A DNA stretch of 64,000 bases from Cryobacterium glaciale. GTDB lineage: Bacteria > Actinomycetota > Actinomycetes > Actinomycetales > Microbacteriaceae. A model generated the notes under the pieces. It was given only the letters and a program-made list of their open reading frames with translations, was not told where the DNA came from and made no database searches. Of the stretch, positions 24,157 through 32,713 are shown one piece after another (positions within the stretch are counted from its first letter, which is position 1; every line of letters starts with the position of its first letter). A program made the position numbers and the translations under genes. Location: assembly GCF_004402535.1 (NCBI RefSeq), contig NZ_SOEY01000018.1, positions 1 through 64,000 on the forward strand, in the 5' to 3' direction.

Positions 24157-25817
24157 CCCGCTCGGGGCGTCAGGGTGATTGTTGCCACCGTCTCCACGAG
24201 CGGATGCCGGTGGTCGCCGGCATGGACGACTCCCTTCTCCCACCGAATCGTGAGCCCGGCCGGGGTGTCGTCGAGGCTCGCCAGACAGTTGTCGAACCAG
24301 GGCCCCTTGATGCCCGCCCAGCGGAACGGCGGCGACGCGACTCCAGCGGACCGGGCCAGCCGGGCGCTCAGTCGCGTGGCGATGCCATAGGCGAGTACGG
24401 CGGAGAACGATCGCATGGCAATGGGGAGCGGATTGCGGATCGGCGAGCAGACGGCCTGCACGATGCGGCTCCCCGAGGTTCGCTCGACCTCGGAGACTGT
24501 GGAGTAGTGCACGTCACCTGACAGGAACGTCACCGTAGCGGGCGCCGTTCCGCGTTGGCCGTCGGCCACCTCGGTGACCATCCGCGCCACCTCGCGGAAG
24601 CTGCGCTGGAAGGCACCCCAATGCTCCAGGTCGACCAGCTGACGCAGCCGTTCGCCGACCCGCGCGGCCGACCGACCCCAGGCCCCTTCGGAAATGGCTT
24701 CGTCCCAGGATTCCAGATGGTGGAGGCCGGGCGGAAGCAGAAAGGGCAGCGAGGTGCCGATCAAAAGGTGCCGAAAGCCGCCTCGCATCCGCTCATTCAG
24801 CCAGCCGATCTCGTCGTCGTCTAATAATGCCCGCCGGGCCGGGTCGAGTTCGCGGGCTGCGCGGGAGTCGACCACGATCAGTCGAACATCGCTGATGTCT
24901 CGGCAATAACTCCATCGGTAGCTCGTGGGCTGCTGGTCACACCGTTCGGCAAATGCGTCGAGCGCGACGCTCAGGTCGAGTTCATCCGGGCCATCGTGGG
25001 CAGCGATCAGGCGCCAGATGTCATCGCCGGCTCGTTCGGCGGGTGACATGTTGCCGAGATGCTGGTACACCCAGTAGGAGGCCAACCCCGCCACAATGCG
25101 CCCCCGCCACCACGTCGTCGCCTCCATCTTGCGCTTCCAGCTCAGCGAGGTATTCCAGTCGTCGCGAATGTCATGGTCATCGAAAATCATCGCGGTCGGC
25201 ACGGTCGACAGCAGCCAGCGGTTCGCGTCGTCTGACCAGGCCAGGCGGTAGAGGTGTGCGTATTCTTCGTAGTCGGCCAGTTCCTTGCCGGGCGGCTCGC
25301 TGATGTCACGCCGAGCCCGAATGAACTCCTGCATCTTCTCCGTGGTCAGGTCGGCGTAGACCTGGTCGCCGAGAAAGAGGATCAAATCCGGCCGCGGCAC
25401 GTCATTGTTCGGCGAGGCCAGGCGAAGAGCGCAGGCTCGCAGGGCGTCGACGCCGTGCGTACGGTTGCCCTCTTCGTCATGGGGAACGCTGGTGCGGCAG
25501 GAACCAAACGACAGGCGAAGCGGATGCTCGCTTCCCAGCGTCGCGATGACGGACGCCGGAAACGAGGACTCCGAATCGGGCCACGCCGAGGTACCGTCGA
25601 TCTCCACAGTGTACGGCAGGGTCGAATCGGGTTGCAGGCCGTCCACGTGCACGAGGGCGTAGTGGTGGCCGTGTACGGCGAAGGTGCGCGCCGCAAAGGA
25701 TCGACCAGCGGCCCGCACCACGACCTCACCGGCATCCCGCATCTCGAACCAGATGCTCGCCGAGACATGGTCGACGTACCGCATCATCGGGCCGAGAATC
25801 ACGCGCGAACTCGTCAT
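24126..25817 (-). CDS. PhoD-like alkaline phosphatase family protein
   Basis: 563 residues. An N-terminal beta domain (about 1-95) precedes the metallophosphatase core: LSFGSCRTS, LILFLGDQVYADL, AMIFDDHDIRDDWN, LLIGTSLPFLLPP and FLSGDVHYSTVSEVER. These are the PhoD family metal ligands. There is no signal peptide, unlike secreted PhoD enzymes, so a cytoplasmic phosphodiesterase role is possible. Convergent 31-bp overlap with the quinone reductase gene. Confidence 0.88.
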   Translation of the reverse strand: MTSSRVILGPMMRYVDHVSASIWFEMRDAGEVVVRAAGRSFAARTFAVHGHHYALVHVDGLQPDSTLPYTVEIDGTSAWPDSESSFPASVIATLGSEHPLRLSFGSCRTSVPHDEEGNRTHGVDALRACALRLASPNNDVPRPDLILFLGDQVYADLTTEKMQEFIRARRDISEPPGKELADYEEYAHLYRLAWSDDANRWLLSTVPTAMIFDDHDIRDDWNTSLSWKRKMEATTWWRGRIVAGLASYWVYQHLGNMSPAERAGDDIWRLIAAHDGPDELDLSVALDAFAERCDQQPTSYRWSYCRDISDVRLIVVDSRAARELDPARRALLDDDEIGWLNERMRGGFRHLLIGTSLPFLLPPGLHHLESWDEAISEGAWGRSAARVGERLRQLVDLEHWGAFQRSFREVARMVTEVADGQRGTAPATVTFLSGDVHYSTVSEVERTSGSRIVQAVCSPIRNPLPIAMRSFSAVLAYGIATRLSARLARSAGVASPPFRWAGIKGPWFDNCLASLDDTPAGLTIRWEKGVVHAGDHRHPLVETVATITLTPRAGQGTSTILPT

Positions 25818-26029
25818 GAGTCAGTTGTACCGCTCCAACTCCGCGATGGCTACACTCGAACGCAGGCTCCCCCCGATGTGGTGTCGGGACATCTTGGCCA
25901 GGGTCGCTTAAACTCCAGATAACCTCAACGGGATAGTCGAACCAGCTTCGTCACGTAGGGCCGCAGATCCGCCATGGGCGGGCTTGGCGGTGATGGGCCA
26001 TTCCCATCCGAGCTGAAAGACGATCCACC

Positions 26030-27849
26030 GTGATTTCTCGTTCTGAGCTACACCTGTCTGAAAAATCACGGCGGCGCGGTCTTTTCGGTTCACTGGCTGC
26101 GGCGCTGGCCATTGGTCTTGGTGCGGCGAGCAGTCTCGTGCTCGCCGCCCCCGCCGCGGCCGTGGGCAACAATCCGATGCCGAATTGCGTACTCACCGGT
26201 GATGAAGCGCGATGCAGCTTCACCTATTACAGCACCGGGGCTGAACAAACCTTTACCGTGCCCGACGGGATCACGTCGCTGGATATCACGCTGGTTGGTG
26301 GCTCGGGTGGCTCCTGGCCTTCCTATCCAGGAGGCGCCGGAGCGTCAGTGACGCAGAGCATTGCGGTAACACCGGGCCAGTCCCTCTATGTCCTCGTCGC
26401 TGGAAACGGTCAAAACGGCTCGTACGATGGCGGCGGGGCCGGCGGTTACAACGGCGGCGGCTGGGGCGGCGGCTCTCCGTATTCAACGTGGGTCGGCGCG
26501 GGCGGCGGCGGCGGCTCTGACATTCGAACGGTCCCTCAATCCGGCTCAGATTCGCTTTCATTGAGAACCTCACCAGCGTGGCGGCCTATTCAACGACCGA
26601 ACCGACCGACGAGTTTCTCGATAACACCATCCGTTTTACCGTCGCCGGCAGCACTATCGTCACCGCTGGCTACGGCGGATTCAGCACGAACACGACCATG
26701 ACGATCGTCCCGGCCGACCTCACAGCGATCATCATCTCCCCCGACGCAACGACCGTCACGGCGGGAACCCCCCAGGGGTTCGACCGCTACGGCAATACCC
26801 GAGGTGATTTCACCGGTGCGACGGCGTGGAGCAGCACCGAACCGGCCGATGAGTTCACCGCGAACTCGGTGCGCTTCACCACGGCCGGAACGAGCACGGT
26901 GACGGCGTCCGCCGGCGGATTCACAGCGGATGCGACGCTCACCGTCGTGCCGGCGCCGCTGGCTGTGCTGGTAATCGAGCCGGCAGCATCCGCTCTGACA
27001 GCGGGCGATGCCGTAGCGTTCACGACCAGCGGATTTGACAGCTTCGGGAACAGCCGCGGCGATGTCACCGACCTGAGCACCTTTTCGAGCTCACAGCCCG
27101 CGGATGAGATCCGAGAGAACGTCGTCGGGTTCACGACGTCGGGCACCAGCCGCATCACGGCTCGCATCGGCGAGATCGAGGCTCAGGCAACGCTGGTCGT
27201 GACCCCCGGTCCCCTGGCATCGGTCACGGTCACGCCCGGCTCGGACACGACCGACGTGGGAATAGCCCAAACCTTCTCCTCGGAGGGTTTCGACACCTTC
27301 GGAAACTCCCGCGGCGATCTGACCGCTGACGCCATTCTCACCAGCCTCGACGACACCGACGTCATCACGGCGAACAGCATCCTGTTCGTCGTCTCCGGCC
27401 GCAATACCGTCACCGCAACCGTGGACGGCATCGCCGGCACGTTTCCCCTGACGGTGATCGCCGGAGAGGCCATCAGGATCACCCTGAATGCCAACGCCAC
27501 GACCGTGCGCCAGGGCGATTCACTGACCTTCTTCGTCACCGGCGTCGATCAGTACGGCAACAATCTGGGCGACCTCAGCGGCCTCATCACTCTCACGAAC
27601 AACTGGTCAGAGGACATCATCAGCGGAGCCACGGTGACCTTTCCGCACGCCTCGCCGCACATCATCACGGCAACCTTGAATGGTGTGAGTATTTCCGTGA
27701 ATATCGAAGTCATCCCGACACCGCTCGCGAGCGCGATCCTGGCCATCACGGGCGCAGACAGTGCGCTGCCACTGACCGGGGCGCTCTTGACCCTGCTGCT
27801 GGGCGTGACCGCGGTCATCGCACGGGCTCGCCGCCGGCAGGAGGCCTGA
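26030..27849 (+). pseudogene. LPxTG-type surface protein with Gly-rich and repeated beta domains, frame broken
   Basis: A GTG at 26030 opens a frame with a signal peptide (GLFGSLAAALAIGLGAASS, ending AAPAAAVG), a beta segment and a Gly-rich region (AGGYNGGGWGGGSP, GAGGGGGSDIR). Around 26540-26570 the coding sequence switches frame: the continuation, reading from about 26560 to 27849, holds ~95-residue repeats with TAG-F..GFD.(F/Y)GN(S/T)RGD and a C-terminal LPLTG, hydrophobic helix and RARRRQ tail, a sortase signal. The first repeat lacks its N-terminal half, and the second lacks about six residues (TAGTPQGFDRYGN), so a deletion rather than a simple frameshift is likely. Confidence 0.75.
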
Positions 27850-27884
27850 TTGGCCGAACGCCGCTGCCAGCCTAGACTCGGCGC

Positions 27885-28370
27885 ATGCCCCGCGTCGTCG
27901 TCGTTCTGCCGCTCACACCGCTTCAGACGGGCGACCGCTTCGCCGTAGAACACTGGCCGTTGCACATCACCGTGCTCGCCCCCTTCGAAACGGATGCCGC
28001 GCCCGCCGAGATCGTACACGTCACCGCTGTCGCCCTGGCCGGGGTTCTAGCCTTCACGGTGGTCGCCGGGCCGGACGAGCTGTTCGGCCGTCACCACGAC
28101 ATTCCGGTGACCCTCATCGACGACGACGCGGTGTTGACGAGGCTGCACGACCGGCTGGTCGAGGCACTGCGGTCGCTCGCCACTTCTTCAAACGAGGCGG
28201 CCTTCGCCGGATCGAACTTTCGGGCGCACGTGACCGTGAAGTCGCAGGGGCGCGTGAACACGGGCGACGAACTCAGACTCAGCCAGATCGCGCTCGTGGA
28301 CATGGCGCCGCGGGCCGCGACCAGCGGACGCACGGTGCTCGCGACGCTCGACCTGGTTCCGACCAGATAA
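27885..28370 (+). CDS. 2'-5' RNA ligase/LigT (2H phosphoesterase) family protein
   Basis: 161 residues. The two catalytic HxT motifs are WPLHITVLAPF (about residue 27-37) and FRAHVTVKSQG (about 108-118), as expected for 2H phosphoesterases acting on 2'-5' or cyclic phosphodiester bonds. Small, cytosolic. It precedes the DUF7002 gene by ~40 bp on the same strand and may be cotranscribed. Confidence 0.85.
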   Translation: MPRVVVVLPLTPLQTGDRFAVEHWPLHITVLAPFETDAAPAEIVHVTAVALAGVLAFTVVAGPDELFGRHHDIPVTLIDDDAVLTRLHDRLVEALRSLATSSNEAAFAGSNFRAHVTVKSQGRVNTGDELRLSQIALVDMAPRAATSGRTVLATLDLVPTR

Positions 28371-28412
28371 TGCGTGGCTCGCCGCTGCCCCGGCGGCGAG
28401 TACGCTCGAAAC

Positions 28413-29075
28413 GTGTTGTCCCGCGATCTGATTCGTCTCTACCCCGAGCTTTACCACGTGGCCGCCGACGAAAGCTGGCCCGCCATCGAACGGCACGGGC
28501 TGCTCAGTCCAGCTGCGCTCGTGACCCGCTGGGGCGTCAAGCAGGGAGCCCCGCAAGCCGCCATTCTCGGCAAACGCCGCGGTGAGTCACGCGTGCTGGA
28601 GCATGCGGAATTCGGCACCGCGGTCATCCGTCATCAGAAAGCCATTCATGAGCCCTCGCTCGAGGACGCCCTCGAAGACATGACGCTCGCCGAATGGTAC
28701 GCGGCTCTCAACGACCGCGTCTTCTTTCACCTGCAGCCGCGACTGCTGCGTGACCTGCTGAACGCCCGTTCCTATCGGGATGACGCCCACACCGTGATCA
28801 CCCTGAACACCAGGAGCCTGGTCGCCGCCCACGAAGACGAGATCGAACTGAGCGCCATCAATTCCGGCTTCGCGCAGCGACACAGCAAAGAACCGCGCGG
28901 GCGGGACACCTTCGAGTCGATCGAGGATTACCGGCACCCCACCCGGTCGCACGCGGTGACCAAGGGGCAGGATATCGCCGAACTCGCCATCCCCCGCGGG
29001 GTGCGCGACCTGCGCAACCACGTCGTGCGCGTCGAACGGATGCGTGAGGGCACGGTTCTCGAACGCCTCGCCTAA
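28413..29075 (+). CDS. DUF7002 family protein
   Basis: 220 residues from GTG 28413 (VLSRDLIRLYPELYHVAADE); GGCGAG lies upstream. The conserved beginning LYPELYHVA-ESWPAIERHGLLSP and FFHLQPRLLRDLLNARSY with HTVITLNTRSL match DUF7002, a family resembling RNA 2'-phosphotransferase or ADP-ribosyl-related folds only loosely. Function unknown. Adjacent to an RNA 2H phosphoesterase-like gene, which hints at RNA-end or nucleotide chemistry, but that is inference. Confidence 0.75.
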   Translation: MLSRDLIRLYPELYHVAADESWPAIERHGLLSPAALVTRWGVKQGAPQAAILGKRRGESRVLEHAEFGTAVIRHQKAIHEPSLEDALEDMTLAEWYAALNDRVFFHLQPRLLRDLLNARSYRDDAHTVITLNTRSLVAAHEDEIELSAINSGFAQRHSKEPRGRDTFESIEDYRHPTRSHAVTKGQDIAELAIPRGVRDLRNHVVRVERMREGTVLERLA

Positions 29076-29083
29076 CGACCCGC

Positions 29084-29959
29084 TCAGCCGGCGGCGAGGT
29101 ACTCGACGGCGGTGACGATGAGGAGCGAGGTCGCCAGAGCGAGCACGGTGGCAGCCGCAGCGGCGGCGAGAACGGTGAACGTCGTGCGCCGGGTGCGGGC
29201 AGCAGCGACCTGCTGTTCGAGCGCAGTGAACCGGGCGTGCAGGTGCGCCGGCGCGAGCGGCTGTCCGGCCGCACGCCAGGTTGCGGGGTCGTCGACGAGC
29301 GCGATGAGCGCGGCCTGTTGCTCGGCGTTGAACACCTGCGGGCGTCCGACGAGCCACCGGCGCAGGCGCGGCGAGTCGATGACGGTCACGATATCGGGTT
29401 TGCGGGCGAGCAGAATCTTGTGCGGGTTGACCAGCACGATCACGGGCTGGACCACGGTCGACGCCGGCATGGCTGCGGCGAGCAGCGCGGTGATCTGGGC
29501 CGATTCGAACCGGGCGTCGCGCAGGTACGGCATGGCGTGTTCGCCGATCGGAATCGAACGCAGCGACCCGGTCAGGTCGCGATCCCAGTGGGTCTTCGAG
29601 TTGATCGAAAAAATTCCGCCCGGCCCGACGACGAGGTGATCAACCCAGAACGCCGTGTTGCGAATGGGCAGGGAATGATAGACGGTGTAGCCCTCGGGCA
29701 GCCGTCCGAGAATGTCTCCGACAACCATCTCGGCCTGGGCGGCGCGCAACCAGCTCAGCTCGTTCGCATCGAGCGGCGAGGCGCCCAGGGTGCGGGCGAG
29801 CCGGGAGCGCTGCGGCCGGTCGCCGTGCTGGCGGAGGAGTTCTTCGACGACGGACTGGCCGGCGAACCGACCGGGAGCGATCGGCGAGACCTGCGCGACC
29901 GTGGGTGCTGGCTCGCTGTCACGGGACGGTACTCCTGCGCCGAGAATTGTTATAGCCAC
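29084..29959 (-). CDS. NERD-domain protein, paralogue 2
   Basis: About 291 residues from GTG 29959; GTG codons at 29965 and 29977 are alternatives, with GAGG between. NERD core: AAQAEMVVGDIL (Glu77), FWVDHLVVGPGGIFSIN (Asp107) and SKTHWDRDLT (N120, K122), the same E, D, N-x-K set as paralogue 1. SPIRNTAF-type and PYLRDARFESAQI segments also align. A C-terminal hydrophobic helix follows basic RTRRTTF. Convergent with the DUF7002 gene (8 bp apart). A G4/C4 dyad overlaps the start region. Confidence 0.85.
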   Translation of the reverse strand: MAITILGAGVPSRDSEPAPTVAQVSPIAPGRFAGQSVVEELLRQHGDRPQRSRLARTLGASPLDANELSWLRAAQAEMVVGDILGRLPEGYTVYHSLPIRNTAFWVDHLVVGPGGIFSINSKTHWDRDLTGSLRSIPIGEHAMPYLRDARFESAQITALLAAAMPASTVVQPVIVLVNPHKILLARKPDIVTVIDSPRLRRWLVGRPQVFNAEQQAALIALVDDPATWRAAGQPLAPAHLHARFTALEQQVAAARTRRTTFTVLAAAAAATVLALATSLLIVTAVEYLAAG

Positions 29960-29977
29960 GTTCACTTGCCTCACCAC

Positions 29978-30144
29978 GGGGTCACACCCCGTACTATCGT
30001 GGCACCGACACCTGCCGATTCCGTGTTAACAATCGGCCGTGTCGCAGCGTTGGTTAGCAATTCCTAAGTAATGCTCATTCCGGTCTGGAACGACGTGCGA
30101 GGCTGGCGCGGAGCATCCGCTGTCAATATAGGGGTGCGACCCCC
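29978..30144. promoter_or_regulatory. Two copies of GGGGT-N3-ACCCC in a divergent promoter region
   Basis: GGGGTCACACCCC (29978-29990; extended to ACGGGGT-CAC-ACCCCGT at 29976-29992) and GGGGTGCGACCCC (30131-30143) are dyads facing the NERD-2 gene and the small membrane protein gene. On opposite strands the two match 12 of 13 bases. They are plausible sites for one regulator. Confidence 0.4.
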
Positions 30145-30215
30145 AACACTGCCTCCCCCACTAAGTAGGGCAACGTCGGCTAGCCTGAAAGTCACCCCAC
30201 CGATTGGATTCGCTC

Positions 30216-30425
30216 GTGAAGCACCTGACTTTCAACGTTTGCGCGATCGCTGGACTCGGTTTCAGTGGCCTGGCCGTGCTTCTGTTGCTGGCCAACCTGC
30301 TCTCGGGCAACCAGTTCGTCGACGTGATCCTGCCGGCGGCCGTGGTCTCGCTCGTGGTCGGCGGCGCCTTCTCGGTGCGTGCACGCCTACTCTCCGCCAA
30401 GGGGCGCGGGCCCGCCAAGCGCTAG
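30216..30425 (+). CDS. Small two-helix membrane protein
   Basis: 69 residues from GTG 30216. Two hydrophobic segments (AIAGLGFSGLAVLLLLANLL and VILPAAVVSLVVGGAFSV) are followed by a basic C-terminus (RARLLSAKGRGPAKR). No ribosome site is seen. Family unknown. It ends on CTAG at 30422-30425, which is also the stop of the convergent NERD-3 gene. Confidence 0.6.
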   Translation: MKHLTFNVCAIAGLGFSGLAVLLLLANLLSGNQFVDVILPAAVVSLVVGGAFSVRARLLSAKGRGPAKR

Positions 30426-31105
30426 CGGCCGGTGCCCAGATCGGGACGCGGCACGATCGACGGGCGAATCCCCCAGGTCAGCGGGTTGTCGATCACGGCG
30501 GCGAGATCCATGCGTTCGATCGGGCGCAACGCCTGCGGGCGCGCTGCCAGCCAGTCACCGAGCATGGCTGCGCCGAGCACCGGAACGGGCGGCGCCTTGC
30601 CCGAACTCATCCGACCGGTCACCCACAGGGCGCGGGTACCGAGAACGACGAACGCCGGCTGCACCGCGGTGCGCAGCGGCAGCCGCCCGCGCAGCAACGT
30701 GGTCAGGCGGTGCGCGGCGGCTTCGGCGACAGCGAGATCCGGGGAGCGCTGCCCGGCGACGAGCACCGTGTGGCGACGCACCCAGGCAATCTGGCCGTCA
30801 TAGAGCTGGGCATGCAGCGCAAAGACGCCGCCCGGGCCCACCAGCAGTCGGGCCGCGCTCGCTCCGTCACCGCCCAGCGAGGTGAAGGCGGCCCAGTGTT
30901 CCGGCAGTGTCGCGAGCAGCGTGTCAATGGCGGCCTCACTGCGCGCACGGGCCAGCGCCAGGTCGGTCGGCGTAGCGGCAGGGCGCGACGCACGGCTGAG
31001 CAGCCAGGCAGGGCCAGTCGAAGATCGAGGCGCTCCGGTGCGAGTCGATTCGGGCAATTCCGGGGGCGTCGCCAGACGCCGCCGCGTGGAGAGTATGTGA
31101 GTCAT
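30422..31105 (-). CDS. NERD-like protein, paralogue 3, catalytic residues lost
   Basis: 227 residues from ATG 31105 with GAGGAG upstream. Alignment to the other NERD paralogues is clear at ARSEAAIDTLLATLPEHW and LLVGPGGVFALHAQ, and at WLAARPQALRPIERMDLAAV, DNPLTWGI. The catalytic Asp is Ala or Ser (GASAARLLVG) and the Lys is Gln; only Glu57 is kept. There is no C-terminal membrane helix. Likely a catalytically dead relative, perhaps a regulatory subunit; inferred. Confidence 0.75.
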   Translation of the reverse strand: MTHILSTRRRLATPPELPESTRTGAPRSSTGPAWLLSRASRPAATPTDLALARARSEAAIDTLLATLPEHWAAFTSLGGDGASAARLLVGPGGVFALHAQLYDGQIAWVRRHTVLVAGQRSPDLAVAEAAAHRLTTLLRGRLPLRTAVQPAFVVLGTRALWVTGRMSSGKAPPVPVLGAAMLGDWLAARPQALRPIERMDLAAVIDNPLTWGIRPSIVPRPDLGTGR

Positions 31106-31125
31106 GAGTGCTCCTCGCCGGGTTC

Positions 31126-31176
31126 TATATCTTGCCAGTGCCGCCCTCACCGCAAGACCCCCAGAATGGGTGACTT
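31126..31176 (-). promoter_or_regulatory. Promoter and shared upstream element of NERD paralogue 3
   Basis: In the minus direction: AAGTCACCCATTCTGGGGG then TCTTGCGGT (31176-31149), containing the -35 TTGCGG (31155-31150), and a -10 GATATA (31131-31126) 18 bp later. The element before the -35 matches that of paralogue 4 and ends 44 bp before the start codon in both. Confidence 0.55.
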
Positions 31177-31207
31177 TTCACCAAGCTGATGCCGCCCACT
31201 CGCTGCC

Positions 31208-32377
31208 TCAGGCGGGGGCCAGGGGCAGGGTCAGGGCGAACCGGGCACCGCGCGGCTCGGCTGCCACAGCGCCGCCGACCGGAGAAACCGGATCGCGGCA
31301 CTCGAGGGTGCCACCGTGGGTTCGGGCGAGAGCGCGGGCAATCGACAGACCCAGGCCGGAACCGCCGCGATTGCTGGCCCGCGACGGGTCGAGGCGCACG
31401 AACCGTTCGAAGATACGCTCCCGGTCGACCTCGGGGACACCTCCTCCGGAATCGGTCACCTCGAGTTGTGCGGCGCCGTTGACAACGACCAGGCTCGTGC
31501 GGATGCTCGCGCCCACCTCGGTGGCGTTGCGCGCGTTCCCGAGCAGGTTCGTCACGATCTGGGCCAACCTCTGCGCGTCGCCGCTCACCCACACGTCGGG
31601 TGCGACCGTCACCTCGAACTCGCGGCTGGCCCCGAGCAGACGCTGCTCGGCGACGACACCGCGGGTGAGTGCTGAGAGGTCGACCGGTGCGAACGCCGCG
31701 CCCGGGTCGCCCTGGTCGAGCCTCGTTATCAGCAGCAGGTCGTCGACCAGCCGGGCGGCCCGTTGCGTCTGCTGGATCATGCCGACCGTGAGGCTCTCCC
31801 GCTCGGCGCGGGGCGGATTGTCGCGCAGCAGGGTTTCCGCGCTCGCCTGCAGGCCGGCGACGGGGGTGCGCAGCTCGCGGGAGACGTCGGCGAGGAGCTG
31901 GCGCATCCGCTCCTCGGCAGCGGCCGCGACCTGGGCTGCGTCGCGGGCCGTGGTCTCGGCGGCTTGCGCCTCGGCGGCGGTCTGGGTGACCGAGACTCGG
32001 TCGCCGCTCTGCGAGACGACGGCGCCCGGCACGGTCTCGGCATGGGGCGGGGCGCCCGGGCCACGGTCGCCAACACGGCCGCCATCCGGATCGCCGCCGG
32101 GAGTGGGATCGGCCCGGCCATAAACCGTGTCGCCGCCGACCGAGTACGTCACGGTGACGCCGTCGCCGGTCAGTCGGTTCGCCAGGCTCTGCGCTTCGAG
32201 GCCCTCTTCGGCCAGAATCTGCGCGTAGCCGGCCCGGTCGATCAGTCGCTGCTGCAGGTCGGCGCGCAACTGTTCGCCGAGCACGAGGTTGACCAGAATT
32301 CCGACCGTCACCAGCACGATGGTGAGCATCGCCAGGACGGCGGCGACGACTCGCACTCGCAGAGAGGTGGTGCGCAT
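31208..32377 (-). CDS. Sensor histidine kinase with Arg in place of the phospho-accepting His
   Basis: 389 residues. An N-terminal membrane helix (VVAAVLAMLTIVLVTVGIL), an extracellular region of ~100 residues, an Ala-rich helix, then the dimerisation box LLADVSRELRTPVAGL. The canonical DVSHELRTP has His; the codon here (31877-31879) is CGC. The ATPase domain keeps the N box (NLLGNA), DSGGGV and GGSGLGLSIA. The gene next upstream, where a response regulator is expected, is only a remnant. The protein can probably bind ATP but cannot be phosphorylated on the usual residue. Confidence 0.88.
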   Translation of the reverse strand: MRTTSLRVRVVAAVLAMLTIVLVTVGILVNLVLGEQLRADLQQRLIDRAGYAQILAEEGLEAQSLANRLTGDGVTVTYSVGGDTVYGRADPTPGGDPDGGRVGDRGPGAPPHAETVPGAVVSQSGDRVSVTQTAAEAQAAETTARDAAQVAAAAEERMRQLLADVSRELRTPVAGLQASAETLLRDNPPRAERESLTVGMIQQTQRAARLVDDLLLITRLDQGDPGAAFAPVDLSALTRGVVAEQRLLGASREFEVTVAPDVWVSGDAQRLAQIVTNLLGNARNATEVGASIRTSLVVVNGAAQLEVTDSGGGVPEVDRERIFERFVRLDPSRASNRGGSGLGLSIARALARTHGGTLECRDPVSPVGGAVAAEPRGARFALTLPLAPA

Positions 32378-32404
32378 GGGCGTACTTTCGCAGAAGCGGA
32401 TAAA

Positions 32405-32438
32405 CGGATGCCGCGTTCGCGACGAGCACCGGCATCCG
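32405..32438. repeat. Inverted pair of the CGGATGCCG word
   Basis: CGGATGCCG (32405-32413) and CGGCATCCG (32430-32438) form a 9-bp stem with a 16-nt loop in the gap between the regulator remnant and the kinase gene. Both arms are copies of the genome-typical AGCGGATGC word. Confidence 0.6.
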
Positions 32439-32464
32439 CTGTCGCGGGGCAGCGCCGAGTCGGG

Positions 32465-32583
32465 TCAGCCGGTGAGGCGGTAGCCGATCCCCCGCACGGT
32501 GTGGATGAGACGGGGACCGTTGGCGTCGAGTTTGCGGCGGAGCGTGCTCACGTAGGCCTCGACCAGGTTGGGGCCAAACTGAA
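32465..32583 (-). pseudogene. OmpR-type response regulator, C-terminal remnant
   Basis: The minus strand reads [20 protein letters not shown] then [18 protein letters not shown] and a stop at 32465-32467. This is the final third of an OmpR/PhoB winged helix. Upstream of QFGPN the frame no longer resembles a regulator; the receiver domain and most of the DNA-binding domain are gone. It sits where the partner of the downstream kinase would be. Confidence 0.85.
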
Positions 32584-32713
32584 CGTTTGCTATGCGCCGG
32601 CTGACTGTTTATCGGCCCCGGGCAAGATTCAGTTCGTCTTCAGATTCGCCCCCAAGGCTGAAAAAAGAGCAACCGGCTTGACCCCCACTTTTGTCACTGC
32701 GTCAGGAGACACC

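Noticed and set aside
30061-30200. Search for a small RNA or riboswitch in the NERD-2/membrane-protein gap
   Set aside because: Apart from the G4/C4 dyads no conserved aptamer-like pattern was recognised.
31763-32713. N-terminal extension of the 32714 membrane protein to about 490 residues
   Set aside because: The extension is antisense to the histidine kinase; ATG 32714 has a good ribosome site and begins the protein naturally.
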